In this document: one piece after another, positions 8,831 to 22,311 of the stretch
Layout of the letters: each line of letters opens with the position of its first letter
Numbering within the stretch: position 1 is the first letter of the stretch
Assembly: GCA_902636075.1 (NCBI GenBank)
Contig: CACPQM010000001.1
Location: forward strand, 1-64,000
Reading direction: 5' to 3'
Origin: an uncultured Pelagibacteraceae bacterium
GTDB lineage: Bacteria > Pseudomonadota > Alphaproteobacteria > Pelagibacterales > Pelagibacteraceae
DNA: 64,000 nt
Notes under the pieces: model-generated
What the model was told of the DNA's origin: nothing
Seen by the model: the letters and a program-made list of their open reading frames with translations, nothing else
The model's database searches: none
Position numbers and translations under genes: made by a program

Positions 8831-9378
8831 TGGCTAACTCAAAATCAGCATATAGTTTTGCAGGAAAAAAGCAGAAGCCTGATACACATATTATAGTTGT
8901 ATGGGTAGATAATGAGGCTGGAGTTTTAGCTCGTGTAGTTGGTTTATTTTCTGGTAGAGGCTACAATATCGAGTCCCTTGCAGTAGCTGAGGTTGATCAG
9001 AAGCAAAATATTTCAAGAATAACAATTGTAACTACGGGTACCCCACAAGTAGTAGATCAGATTAAACTTCAATTAAAAAAATTAGTTCCAGTTCATAAAG
9101 TAGCAGATTTTAAGAGAGAAGATAAAAATGTTATTTTTAAAGAAATGGCATTGTTTAAGTTTGTTGCAAACAATGGTAAATTAAATAAAGCTTTTGAAGC
9201 TTGTAAAAATTTTAATCCAGTAATATTAGATAAAACAAATAAATCAAATGTTATACAAATTACAGCTTTAAGAAGAGAAATAGATACTATGTCAAAAAAT
9301 TTAAAAAAATTTGGTTTAGTGAGTGTTTCAAGAACAGGTGCAGTCGCTATGACAAGAGGATCAGAAATATTTAAATAA
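8830..9378 (+). CDS. ilvH: Acetolactate synthase, small (regulatory) subunit
   Basis: An N-terminal ACT domain (about residues 19-95) contains VWVDNEAGVLARVVGLFSGR and YNIESLAVAE, the valine-binding signature of IlvH/IlvN. It is followed by the C-terminal ACT-like domain with TALRREIDTM. It activates the large subunit and confers valine feedback inhibition. Length 182 fits alphaproteobacterial IlvH, and the gene is translationally coupled to ilvB. Confidence 0.96.
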   Translation: MANSKSAYSFAGKKQKPDTHIIVVWVDNEAGVLARVVGLFSGRGYNIESLAVAEVDQKQNISRITIVTTGTPQVVDQIKLQLKKLVPVHKVADFKREDKNVIFKEMALFKFVANNGKLNKAFEACKNFNPVILDKTNKSNVIQITALRREIDTMSKNLKKFGLVSVSRTGAVAMTRGSEIFK

Positions 9379-9388
9379 AAAAAATTAA

Positions 9389-10423
<1,035 letters not shown>

Positions 10424-10464
10424 ATAAATTATTGTTTTATTTGGGCACAAATAGCCATTTTATT

Positions 10465-10492
10465 TTGCAATCTGAGCGTGAGCATGTATGAT
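10465..10492 (+). promoter_or_regulatory. Promoter for leuA
   Basis: TTGCAA (10465-10470), a 16-base spacer and TATGAT (10487-10492) lie in the 90-bp gap before leuA. A perfect TATAAT at 10502-10507 is a second possible -10 element whose transcript would start at or beside the leuA ATG (10514). Which is used cannot be decided from sequence. Confidence 0.35.
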
Positions 10493-10513
10493 ATATACGC
10501 TTATAATAATTAA

Positions 10514-13137
<2,624 letters not shown>

Positions 13138-13142
13138 TCAAA

Positions 13143-13985
13143 ATGTCTAGAGAAATGGGCAGAGATGATTTAGTTATATCTGCTCGTTCAATATTTTTAA
13201 ATAAAAGTAATAGACAAAAATTTTCACTTTTAACTTTAATTGTAGTATCCATAATTGTTCTATCATTAGAATATTTTAAAACAGGACCTATTAATCATTT
13301 TAGGTCAGTAGCCAAAGATGCTGTTTTTAAAACTTCATATGTTATATCATTACCATTTTTGTCTTTAAAAAATGCTTATTACGGTGTTAGTGATCTTTTA
13401 AAAGTATATGAAGAAAATAAACAACTTAAGATTATTGATTTAAATATTGATGAGTTAAAACTTGAAAATCAATTTTTAAAAGAAGAAAATTTAAGGCTTA
13501 ATGCACTGATTGAAGAAAAAAACCTCTTTTCAAATAATTATCATTTAACTAAGATTTTACTAGATCAGGAGAGCCCATATTTACGATCAATTGTGATTAA
13601 TAAAGGTTTCAAACATGATATTAAAATAGGCTCAGGTGTAAGAAGTGGATCATATTTTATAGGCAAGGTAGTTGGAGTTAATTACTTAACCTCGAGAGTT
13701 TTATTAATAAATGATCTTAATAGTAAGATACCAGTAATAATTGAACCTAACGGAACCAGCGCAATAGTTTCAGGGAATGGAAGTAAATTTAATGGTGACA
13801 TTGAGTATCTGCCTGAAAAAGATCAAGTCGAAGAGGGTTATATTGTTTATACTTCAGGAGCTGATGGGATCATTTCCTCTGGAATACCCATAGGCAAAAT
13901 AAATATTATAAATAACAAAAAATATGTGAAATTTTTTGCAGATTTCGATCAACTTAAATTTGTTAAGGTTTATTTTAAAAAGTGA
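13143..13985 (+). CDS. mreC: Rod-shape protein MreC
   Basis: This is a bitopic periplasmic scaffold that links MreB and MreD to PBP2. A transmembrane helix lies at about 27-43 and a coiled coil at about 85-122 (YEENKQLKIIDLNIDELKLENQ...). A C-terminal beta domain contains GVRSGSYFIGKVVGVNYLTSRVLLIND, typical of MreC. Length 280 is normal. The stop overlaps the GTG start of mreD. Confidence 0.95.
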   Translation: MSREMGRDDLVISARSIFLNKSNRQKFSLLTLIVVSIIVLSLEYFKTGPINHFRSVAKDAVFKTSYVISLPFLSLKNAYYGVSDLLKVYEENKQLKIIDLNIDELKLENQFLKEENLRLNALIEEKNLFSNNYHLTKILLDQESPYLRSIVINKGFKHDIKIGSGVRSGSYFIGKVVGVNYLTSRVLLINDLNSKIPVIIEPNGTSAIVSGNGSKFNGDIEYLPEKDQVEEGYIVYTSGADGIISSGIPIGKINIINNKKYVKFFADFDQLKFVKVYFKK

Positions 13986-14512
13986 GTTTATTTGCTAACA
14001 GAATTTATTCTAAGACAATTACAAGTTTACCCACTTTAATTTTATTTTTAGTCGTAATTTTAGGTTTAAATCAAAATATCATTTACAAAGATTTCAACTT
14101 TATAATTAACTTTAGCTACATAATTATATTCTTCTGGAGCTTAAAAAAACCAGAGCATCTAGGTTATGGACTAATTTTTTTTGCAGGTATTATAAATGAT
14201 GTAGTTCAAAGTTTGCCAATTGGAATATCTTCCCTAGGTTATTTATTATTATCTGTTATTGGAGCATTTATAAGAAATAGATCAATCATATACAATTTAA
14301 TTTATGATTGGATATCATTTTTCATAGCAATTTTAATTGTAGGATCAGTAAATTACATTATATTAACAACAATATTTAAAATTCCAATTGTCTATGAAAG
14401 TTTAATATTGGGTTTATTCGTTACATTTTTAATCTACCCTATATTTTTCAAAATATTTATTTGGATAGATAATATAGTGCTAATTAAACAGAATGATAAA
14501 AAAAATAGGTAA
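13982..14512 (+). CDS. mreD: Rod-shape membrane protein MreD
   Basis: A 176-residue hydrophobic protein with about five membrane helices and the family-typical stretch AGIINDVVQSLPIGISSLGYLLL. The GTG start at 13982 overlaps the mreC stop in a GTGA arrangement. The 3' end overlaps mrdA by 20 bp. It bridges MreC and the RodA-PBP2 synthase. Confidence 0.93.
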   Translation: MSLFANRIYSKTITSLPTLILFLVVILGLNQNIIYKDFNFIINFSYIIIFFWSLKKPEHLGYGLIFFAGIINDVVQSLPIGISSLGYLLLSVIGAFIRNRSIIYNLIYDWISFFIAILIVGSVNYIILTTIFKIPIVYESLILGLFVTFLIYPIFFKIFIWIDNIVLIKQNDKKNR

Positions 14513-16439
14513 TTTAAATAAAAATAAAATTATAAGTAGAAGGCTTTTTGTTTTAGTTACTGCAAAGATTGGATTACTTGGGATTGTTACTTCAAGATTA
14601 TATAATCTTCAAATTTCCCAAAAGCAAAAATATGAATTTTTGTCTGACAAAAATAGAATTAGAGAATGGAAAACTCCACCTCAAAGGGGAATAATAACTG
14701 ATTATTTTAATAATGTTATTGCAGATAATAAAAGAGTTTATCAAGTTCATTTATCTCTTGAGGAAGTTTCCAATTTTAATAATTCAATATTTAAACTTAA
14801 AAATATTATAAGTCTCAAAGAGGATGAAATAAAAAAAATATATGAGAAGAAAGAAAAGTCTAAGCCATGGGATACTTTAATAATTTCTGAAAATTTATCA
14901 TGGAACGAATTTTCTAAATTAAATTTGTACTTGCATGAATTGGATGGAGCCAAGCCAGTTTTGTCTACTTCAAGATATTACCCTTATTCCAATGATTTAG
15001 TACATGTTGTTGGTTATGTTGGTGATGCAACAACTCAAGATATTCAAAATAAAAAAAAAATAGAGGAAAATTTTGTACCAGGTTTAAAAGTTGGAAAAAT
15101 TGGTATTGAAAATTCAAAAGATACTGACCTAATAGGAAATCATGGAACTAAAAGATATGAAGTAAATGCATCAGGAAAAAAAATAAGTGAAATTAGTTAT
15201 AATAAAGAAACCCAAGGTAAAAATTTAAGAACAACAATTGACTTAAAAATTCAGCAATTGGCTCAAGAGTTACTAAAAAATCAGGCAGGCTCAATATGTG
15301 TTATGGATATATACTCAGGTGAAGTAATTACCATGGCATCGTCCCCAACTTACGATCCAAATAAGTTTACGCATGGAATAAGCACCAAAGATTGGAATAA
15401 AATTAATAATAATAAGTTACGACCTCTACTAAATAAATCATTAGCTGGATTATATTCCCCTGGATCAACTATAAAACCCTTGGTTGCACTTGCTGCACTA
15501 GAATATGGGATAATAGACACAAAGTTTAAAGTAAACTGTAAAGGCCATGATCATCCATATGAATTGTATGGAGAAAGATATCATTGTTGGAAAAAAAATG
15601 GTCATGGATGGATGAGTATGAGAAATGCCATTAAACAGTCATGTGATATTTATTTTTATGAGGTCGCAAGGCTTTTAGGCGTAGATAAGCTCTCATTAAT
15701 TGCAAAAAGATATGGCCTAGGTTCAAAAGTCTTAAAAGATTTTTTTTCAGAAGAAAAAAAAGGAATTGTCCCATCAACTAAATGGAAAAAACAAGTTTTA
15801 GAGCAGCCTTGGTATCTTGGCGAAACTGTAATTACTGGAATAGGACAGGGTTACATTCAGACTACTCCACTTCAATTATGTTTGATGACAGCGCAGTTGG
15901 CTAATGGAGGCTTCAAAATTAAGCCAAATTTAATTTATGATAAAGAAATAGATTTAGATATTATTAAATCAAAAATTGAAAGTGAAAAAATTAAATCTGT
16001 AAGTCAAAATATTTTGAAAAATCATGAATTTAAATACTATGAAAGACTTTACAGAAATCCGAATAATTTAAAGTTTGTTCTGGATGCAATGTATGGGTCA
16101 ACCAATGAACAGTTTGGAACCTCCTTTAGATCTAGACACAAAGAAGATAAATACAAGTTTGCTGGAAAAACTGGAACTTCTCAAGTTAAAAGAATTACTG
16201 ATCAAGATAGAGAGCTTGATTTAGACCTTGAAGAGATAGAATATAAAAGTAGAGATCATGCTTTATTTATTGCATTTGCGCCTTATGATAAACCAAGATA
16301 TTCCCTTAGTGTTTTGATAGAGCATGGAGGCTCAGGTAGTAAGGCAGCTGCCCCATTGGCAAAAAAACTAATAAAAAAAATACTAGATAGACATGAACTA
16401 AGAGAAAAAATTAGAAAAGATTTAAAAAATATTGCATGA
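14493..16439 (+). CDS. mrdA: Penicillin-binding protein 2 (elongation transpeptidase)
   Basis: PBP2 crosslinks new peptidoglycan during side-wall growth, paired with RodA. It has a transmembrane anchor (about 17-37), a dimerisation domain beginning near the REWKTPPQRGIITD motif, and a transpeptidase domain. The active-site S325-T-I-K328 lies in SPGSTIKP, SCD in QSCDIYFYE supplies the second motif, and K559-T-G in AGKTGTSQ is the third. Length 648. The stop overlaps the rodA start (ATGA). Confidence 0.97.
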   Translation: MIKKIGNLNKNKIISRRLFVLVTAKIGLLGIVTSRLYNLQISQKQKYEFLSDKNRIREWKTPPQRGIITDYFNNVIADNKRVYQVHLSLEEVSNFNNSIFKLKNIISLKEDEIKKIYEKKEKSKPWDTLIISENLSWNEFSKLNLYLHELDGAKPVLSTSRYYPYSNDLVHVVGYVGDATTQDIQNKKKIEENFVPGLKVGKIGIENSKDTDLIGNHGTKRYEVNASGKKISEISYNKETQGKNLRTTIDLKIQQLAQELLKNQAGSICVMDIYSGEVITMASSPTYDPNKFTHGISTKDWNKINNNKLRPLLNKSLAGLYSPGSTIKPLVALAALEYGIIDTKFKVNCKGHDHPYELYGERYHCWKKNGHGWMSMRNAIKQSCDIYFYEVARLLGVDKLSLIAKRYGLGSKVLKDFFSEEKKGIVPSTKWKKQVLEQPWYLGETVITGIGQGYIQTTPLQLCLMTAQLANGGFKIKPNLIYDKEIDLDIIKSKIESEKIKSVSQNILKNHEFKYYERLYRNPNNLKFVLDAMYGSTNEQFGTSFRSRHKEDKYKFAGKTGTSQVKRITDQDRELDLDLEEIEYKSRDHALFIAFAPYDKPRYSLSVLIEHGGSGSKAAAPLAKKLIKKILDRHELREKIRKDLKNIA

Positions 16440-17566
16440 TACTTTCAACCTCACTAAATTCTACAAGCTATTCGTTTATTGATAAATTGAAGGCAGTTGA
16501 CTATTTTTTAATCATAATTGTTTCCATAATAGGTTCAATGAGTGTATTTGCGATTTATTCCACAGAAAGTGGTAACTTTTCTTTTTACACTAAAAATCAT
16601 TTGATTAGATTTCTGGTATTTTTTTCTATGTTTTTAGTTCTGTCATTTGTAAGAGTTTCATTTTGGTATAGACAGGCTTATATTTTTTATATTTTAGGAA
16701 TTTTACTTTTATTACTTGTAATTTTTTTTGGAATTTCTGCTTCTGGATCTAAGCGATGGGTAAATCTTTTCATAATGAACCTTCAGCCCTCAGAACTAAT
16801 GAAAATTGCAATAATAGTTTGTTTTGCAAGATATTACCATCGTATTCAAAGCTCAGATATTCAAAGTTATAAATTTTTATTACAACCAATTATACTTTTG
16901 TTGATACCTTGCTATTTAGTTATAACTCAACCTGATTTAGGAACTGCAATTTTAATAGCAGGAAGTGGGTTGGCTATTATTTGGTTAGCAGGACTTAATT
17001 TAAAATATTTTATATATTCAGGATTAATATTATTAGTTTCATTACCTTTTGTAATTTCAATTTTAAAACCATATCAAAAATCAAGAATATTAACTTTTTT
17101 TAATCCAGACAGAGATCCTTTGGGTGCTGGTTATCAAATAATTCAATCTAAAATAGCAATTGGTTCAGGAGGATTGTTAGGTAAAGGTTTCTTGCAAGGT
17201 ACACAGAGTTATCTTGAATTTTTACCAGAAAAACACACTGACTTTATTTTTACTCTTTTCTCTGAAGAATTTGGCTTTGTTGGTTCAATGGTGTTAATTT
17301 TATTATACGCTTTATTAATTTACAGAATAATAAGGATTGGTTTTTCTAGTAGGTCATTTTTTGCAAAACTATACTGTTTTGGTTTTGCATCTGCTTTATT
17401 CTTATATATTTTTGTAAATATAGCTATGGTAGTTGGATTGTTGCCAATTGTTGGAGCGCCACTCCCTATCATGTCATACGGTGGATCATCTATGTTATCA
17501 ATAATGCTTGGTTTAAGTATTGTAATGAGCTGCAAAATTTATAGTCGAGATACAATTGGCAGTTAA
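16436..17566 (+). CDS. rodA: SEDS peptidoglycan glycosyltransferase RodA
   Basis: RodA polymerises lipid II into glycan strands as partner of PBP2. About ten membrane helices are visible. SEDS signatures include SGSKRWV, LQPSELMKIAI, TQPDLGTAI, LPEKHTDFIFTLFSEEFGFVG and GAPLPIMSYGGSS. Length 376 is usual. It is the last gene of the mre operon; an 81-bp spacer follows without a convincing terminator. Confidence 0.97.
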   Translation: MILSTSLNSTSYSFIDKLKAVDYFLIIIVSIIGSMSVFAIYSTESGNFSFYTKNHLIRFLVFFSMFLVLSFVRVSFWYRQAYIFYILGILLLLLVIFFGISASGSKRWVNLFIMNLQPSELMKIAIIVCFARYYHRIQSSDIQSYKFLLQPIILLLIPCYLVITQPDLGTAILIAGSGLAIIWLAGLNLKYFIYSGLILLVSLPFVISILKPYQKSRILTFFNPDRDPLGAGYQIIQSKIAIGSGGLLGKGFLQGTQSYLEFLPEKHTDFIFTLFSEEFGFVGSMVLILLYALLIYRIIRIGFSSRSFFAKLYCFGFASALFLYIFVNIAMVVGLLPIVGAPLPIMSYGGSSMLSIMLGLSIVMSCKIYSRDTIGS

Positions 17567-17647
17567 GATATTGTAAACAGTTATCCGCGATCAAATAACA
17601 TCTATTATAATTTATCTCACCAACTATATTTTTCTTGAGTCAGAAAA

Positions 17648-18877
17648 ATGTTAAAAATTGGTATAATTGGAGCTGGAATTCAAGGTGTCTGTAATGCCCT
17701 TTTTCTTCAAAAAAAAGGGTACCAGGTAATTTTATTTGATAGGGATGAACCTGGAAATGCAGCATCATATGGGAATGCAGGACATTTTTCACCTTATGCA
17801 TCAGTTCCATTAAATAGACCTGATATAATAAGCGATGTACCATCTATGCTTATGAGCTCAAGAGGACCGCTAGCACTTAAATGGAACTATGTTCCAAAAA
17901 TGATACCTTGGTTTTCAAAATTTTTATTGAATTGCACTAATGATAAAATGATGCATACCGCAAAAAATATGCATCAAATTTTAGATCAATCATTACTGGC
18001 ATATGATGAACTATTTGAGGAGATAGATTTAGAAGGTTTGGTTGAAAATAATGGAATTTTATATGTCTGGAACGAAAAAAATTTAAAAAGTAGAGAATTA
18101 GAAATAAAAATTAGAGATGAACTTGGTGTTAAACAACAGGTAGTAAGTAAAAAAGAAATACATGATTTAGAACCAAATTTAAAACCATTTTATCACGGTG
18201 GTGTTTTTTACGATTACGCAAGACATGCAAGAAACCCAAAAAAAATACTAATTAAGTTATTTCAAAATTTTATAAATAAAGGAGGAAAGTTTTTAAAACT
18301 TAATATCCAAGATTTGAATTTTGATGAGGAAAAACCTGTTTTAAGATCAGAAACCCAGAGATTTGTTTTTGATAAATTAGTTATTGCATGTGGTGCGTTT
18401 TCAAAAAAACTTACTGATAAACTTCATGAGAATATTCCACTGGATACTGAAAGAGGGTATCATGTTCATTTTAAAGATTTTGATCATTTAATTTCTAGAC
18501 CAGTGGTTTATTCTAACAGAGGGTTTGGAATGTCACCAATGGATCAAGGGTTAAGAGTAGTTGGTACTGTGGAGTTTGGTGGTCTAGAAAATGCTTTATC
18601 AAAATCTAGGATCAAAAACTTAATTTTAAATGCAAAAGATATGCTTGACGGCTTACCTGAGCATAAAGATGAGTGGTTAGGATTTAGACCTACGCTGCCA
18701 GATTTTTTACCAATAATTGGACCATCAAAAAATTATAAAAATGTTTTTTACTCATTTGGTCATCATCATTTAGGATGGACTTTAGGTGCAATTTCTGGGA
18801 AAATAGTCTCTGGTATGATTGCAAATGAAAATACTAATATGGATTTAAAACCTTACAGTTCAGTTAGATTTGCCTAA
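17648..18877 (+). CDS. FAD-dependent oxidoreductase of the DadA/D-amino acid dehydrogenase family
   Basis: The Rossmann motif GIIGAGIQGVCNALFLQKKG (from residue 4) and the following acidic strand end place it in the DAO superfamily. GNAAS.GNAGHFSP and the C-terminal YSFGHHHLGWTLGA segment match the DadA branch, which oxidatively deaminates D-amino acids to 2-oxo acids. Length 409 is typical. TATAAT at 17606-17611 may be its -10 element. It sits 14 bp before the indolepyruvate oxidoreductase gene, so the 2-oxo acid formed may be the substrate of that enzyme; this link is inferred from order only. Confidence 0.85.
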   Translation: MLKIGIIGAGIQGVCNALFLQKKGYQVILFDRDEPGNAASYGNAGHFSPYASVPLNRPDIISDVPSMLMSSRGPLALKWNYVPKMIPWFSKFLLNCTNDKMMHTAKNMHQILDQSLLAYDELFEEIDLEGLVENNGILYVWNEKNLKSRELEIKIRDELGVKQQVVSKKEIHDLEPNLKPFYHGGVFYDYARHARNPKKILIKLFQNFINKGGKFLKLNIQDLNFDEEKPVLRSETQRFVFDKLVIACGAFSKKLTDKLHENIPLDTERGYHVHFKDFDHLISRPVVYSNRGFGMSPMDQGLRVVGTVEFGGLENALSKSRIKNLILNAKDMLDGLPEHKDEWLGFRPTLPDFLPIIGPSKNYKNVFYSFGHHHLGWTLGAISGKIVSGMIANENTNMDLKPYSSVRFA

Positions 18878-18891
18878 TAAAGTTTAATAGT

Positions 18892-21800
18892 GTGGAAATC
18901 AAACTTGAAGACAAATATAAACTAAGAAAAGGTACTAGATTTTTAACTGGTGCCCAAGCTCTTGTTCGAGTCCCAATTGTTCAATCAAGAAGAGATAAAC
19001 AAAAAAAATTAAATACAGCGTGTTATATTTCTGGTTATAGAGGTTCTCCTTTAGGGGGTTATGACCAACAGATTTTAAAAAATAAAAAATATTTGAATGA
19101 AAATAATATTTTTTTTCAACCAGGAATAAATGAAGAACTTGCAGCAACTTCTTTATGGGGCACACAGCAAGTTAATCTAAGAAAACAAGATAAATATGAT
19201 GGGGTTTTTGGCATATGGTATGGTAAAGGGCCAGGTGTAGATAGAGCAGGAGATGCTTTAAAACATGTAAACTTAGCTGGTACTTCAGAATTTGGTGGTG
19301 TAATTGCTTTAATGGGTGATGATCATATATGTGAGTCTTCAACGACTTCTCATCAAAGTGAATTTGCAATGATTGATGCGATGATACCTTTTTTTAATCC
19401 AAGTGGTGTTCAAGAAATACTAGATTATGGAATAATTGGAATTGAATTATCTAGAAGAAGTGGATGTTGGGTAGGAATAAAATGTGTCCATGACAATGTG
19501 AGTTCAGGAGCAACAGTTGATTTGGATGAAAATCGTTTAAATATTGTTGATATTTCAAATGAAAACTATCCATTTGAAGGTTTAAATATAAGACTCAAAG
19601 ATACTGCACAAGAAAAAGAGTATCGGTTACATCATCATAAAATTAAATATGTCAAAGAATTTTGTAAAAAAAATAATTTAAATAAAATAATTTTTGACTC
19701 AGAAACTCCAAAGGTTGGAATAATTAGTACAGGAAAATCATTTTTAGATACAAAATTAGGTTTAGAAAAAATTGGAATTAATGAAGATGTTGCCGATCAA
19801 ATAGGAATTAAATTTCTTAAAATTGCTATGCCTTGGCCATTAGAGGAAACGATAATTGAAAATTTTGCAGAAAATTTAGAAAAAATCATTGTTGTGGAAG
19901 AAAAAAGATCAATCATTGAAACACAAGTCAAAGAAATATTATTCAATAAAAATTTAAATATGAAAGTTGTTGGAAAACATGACGAAAATAACAACGATTT
20001 ATTTGTTTCATCTGGTGCTTTAGACCCAGGAGAAATTGGATTAAAAATATATGAAATAATTAATTACCTTAATTTATCAGATGATGTACATAATCTTTCA
20101 AAAAAATTAAAGTCTTTAAAAGAAAAAACTAACTCAAATATTTCATTAAAAAGAGTCCCACATTTTTGCTCTGGGTGCCCTCATAATACGTCAACAAGAA
20201 TACCGGAGGGTAGTCGAGCAATTACAGGTATCAGTTGTGCTTATCTTGTTGAACATATGGAAAGAGACAATGAAGGCTTTTCACAAATGGGATCAGAAGG
20301 GGCAACTTGGGTTGGTGAGTCTGTATTTAGTAACACAGATCATGTTTTTCAAAATATGGGTGATGGGACTTACATCCATTCAGGAATTCTATCCATAAGG
20401 CATGCAGTTGCAGCAAAAACAAAAATGACATTTAAGATTTTGTATAATGATGCTGTTGCGTTGACGGGAGGTCAAGCATTAGATGGATTACCAACAGTTG
20501 CTCAAATGTCTAAACAACTTGAAGCAGAAGGAGTTAAAGAAATTGCAATAATCACAGATGAAATTGAAAAATATAGTGATAGAGGTAGTTTTGCGAGAAA
20601 TTCTAAAGTTTACGATAGAAAAAATATTATAGATGTTCAGATTGAATTGAGCAAAATAAATGACACAACTGTAATAATTTATGATCAAACATGTGCAGCC
20701 GAGAAAAGAAGGAGAAGAAAAAAAGGCATCTTGGAAGAGCCTAAAAAAAAAATTTTTATTAATAAAGACTTATGTGAAGGTTGTGGAGATTGTGGAATAC
20801 AATCTAATTGTGTTTCTATTGTACCTGTTGAAACTGAGTATGGAAGAAAAAGACAAATTGACCAATCTTCTTGTAACAAAGATTACACATGTGTAGATGG
20901 GTTTTGTCCAAGTTTTATAAGTCTTGAGGGAGATATAAGACTTAAGAAAAATTATGATGATAATTTAATTAATAAAATAAATTCAAAGATAGACGATCCA
21001 ATATTACCTCAAATTGATAAATCTTTTGGGATAATGATTGCTGGAATTGGTGGTACAGGAGTTGTTACAATTGGAGCTGTGCTTGCAACTGCTGCCCAAA
21101 TAGATGGAAAAGGATCAGGGGTTTTAGATATGACTGGATTAGCCCAAAAAGGTGGAGCTGTTAAAAGTTTCTTGAGAATTTTTGAAAGACCAAAAGATGT
21201 TGGAGCAATAAGATTATCATATGGTGATACAAACTTACTTCTAGGATTTGATTTACTTGTATCTAATGATTTAGAAATAATAAAAACATTAGATAAAAAA
21301 ATTTCAAAATTAATAATTAATACAGATGAAGTTATGCCTGGAGATTTTACAAGGGACAAAAATTTTTACTTACCATTTGATGAAATGAGACATAATTTGA
21401 TTAATATAGCAGGTCAAGAAAATATAAAATTTATATCATCAAATAAAATTACATCCAAGATTTTAGGAAATTCAATATTATCTAATATGTTTAATGTTGG
21501 AGTTGCATATCAATCAGGCCTGATACCAATTTCAGCTTCATCGATTGAAAAAGCAATTGAATTAAATGGTGCAAGTGTAAAAGATAATATAGACGCATTC
21601 AGATTTGGCAGACATTATGAAAATTTAAAAAATGAGGTTTTAGATATAATTAAAGATGAACCTGAAATATTAGAAGGTTTTGAGTTAAAATATCAGAATA
21701 GATTTAAATTTTTAAAAGATTACCAAAATATAAAATATGCTGAAAAATTTGAAGAACTTGTTAATTACGCAAGAAAGATAGATAAAAACATAGGAAATGG

Positions 21801-22311
21801 AAGTCAATTCTCAACTGCAGTCTTAAAAAATTATTTTAAATTAATGGCATACAAAGATGAGTATGAAGTATCAAGATTAATGACTAATAAAAAATTCGTA
21901 GATGATGTAAATAAAAACTTTGAGGGTAATTTTAGTTATAATTTTTATTTAGCCCCTCCAATTTTTAGTAAAAAAAGTAAAGTTGATGGAAAATTACTAA
22001 AAATCAAATTTGGAGGATGGTTATTTAATGTATTCAAATTACTTTCAAAATTTAAATTTTTAAGAGGAACAAAGCTTGATCCATTTGGTTATTTAAATGA
22101 AAGAAAAAAAGAGAGAGAATTGATAAGAGATTACAAACAAACAATTACTGACATAGGAATAAAAATAAATAAATCAAACTATGAAACAGCTGTTAAAATA
22201 GCATCAATACCTGATCAAATCAGAGGTTTTGGACATGTTAAGGAAAAGAATATAAAAGAAGCTATAAACTATAGAACAAATTTACTTAATTCTTTTCATG
22301 AAAACACTTAG
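18892..22311 (+). CDS. Fused indolepyruvate ferredoxin oxidoreductase (IorA-IorB type)
   Basis: The enzyme decarboxylates aryl- or branched 2-oxo acids to acyl-CoA and reduces ferredoxin. In one 1139-residue chain there is an N-terminal pyrimidine-binding region with YRGSPLGGYD. The TPP-binding part follows (HFCSGCPHNTSTRIPEGSRAITGISC... and later GDGTYIHSG). A ferredoxin-like 4Fe-4S motif has cysteines 628, 631, 634 and 640. The C-terminal gamma domain has GIGGTGVVTIGAVL and MTGLAQKGGAV. This is the fused bacterial form, common in SAR11 and other alphaproteobacteria. The GTG start at 18892 gives the conserved N-terminus. Its 3' end overlaps the EamA gene by 14 bp. Confidence 0.93.
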   Translation: MEIKLEDKYKLRKGTRFLTGAQALVRVPIVQSRRDKQKKLNTACYISGYRGSPLGGYDQQILKNKKYLNENNIFFQPGINEELAATSLWGTQQVNLRKQDKYDGVFGIWYGKGPGVDRAGDALKHVNLAGTSEFGGVIALMGDDHICESSTTSHQSEFAMIDAMIPFFNPSGVQEILDYGIIGIELSRRSGCWVGIKCVHDNVSSGATVDLDENRLNIVDISNENYPFEGLNIRLKDTAQEKEYRLHHHKIKYVKEFCKKNNLNKIIFDSETPKVGIISTGKSFLDTKLGLEKIGINEDVADQIGIKFLKIAMPWPLEETIIENFAENLEKIIVVEEKRSIIETQVKEILFNKNLNMKVVGKHDENNNDLFVSSGALDPGEIGLKIYEIINYLNLSDDVHNLSKKLKSLKEKTNSNISLKRVPHFCSGCPHNTSTRIPEGSRAITGISCAYLVEHMERDNEGFSQMGSEGATWVGESVFSNTDHVFQNMGDGTYIHSGILSIRHAVAAKTKMTFKILYNDAVALTGGQALDGLPTVAQMSKQLEAEGVKEIAIITDEIEKYSDRGSFARNSKVYDRKNIIDVQIELSKINDTTVIIYDQTCAAEKRRRRKKGILEEPKKKIFINKDLCEGCGDCGIQSNCVSIVPVETEYGRKRQIDQSSCNKDYTCVDGFCPSFISLEGDIRLKKNYDDNLINKINSKIDDPILPQIDKSFGIMIAGIGGTGVVTIGAVLATAAQIDGKGSGVLDMTGLAQKGGAVKSFLRIFERPKDVGAIRLSYGDTNLLLGFDLLVSNDLEIIKTLDKKISKLIINTDEVMPGDFTRDKNFYLPFDEMRHNLINIAGQENIKFISSNKITSKILGNSILSNMFNVGVAYQSGLIPISASSIEKAIELNGASVKDNIDAFRFGRHYENLKNEVLDIIKDEPEILEGFELKYQNRFKFLKDYQNIKYAEKFEELVNYARKIDKNIGNGSQFSTAVLKNYFKLMAYKDEYEVSRLMTNKKFVDDVNKNFEGNFSYNFYLAPPIFSKKSKVDGKLLKIKFGGWLFNVFKLLSKFKFLRGTKLDPFGYLNERKKERELIRDYKQTITDIGIKINKSNYETAVKIASIPDQIRGFGHVKEKNIKEAINYRTNLLNSFHENT

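Noticed and set aside
10424-10513. Terminator or riboswitch between ilvC and leuA
   Set aside because: Only a weak 5-bp hairpin (ATTTG/CAAAT) is visible, with no T run of terminator quality and no recognised aptamer; the region is better read as a promoter.
21009-21359. A 116-codon minus-strand reading frame opposite the indolepyruvate oxidoreductase gene
   Set aside because: The sense strand carries the conserved GIGGTG gamma-domain motif, so the antisense frame is a by-product; no start signal or homology pattern supports it.
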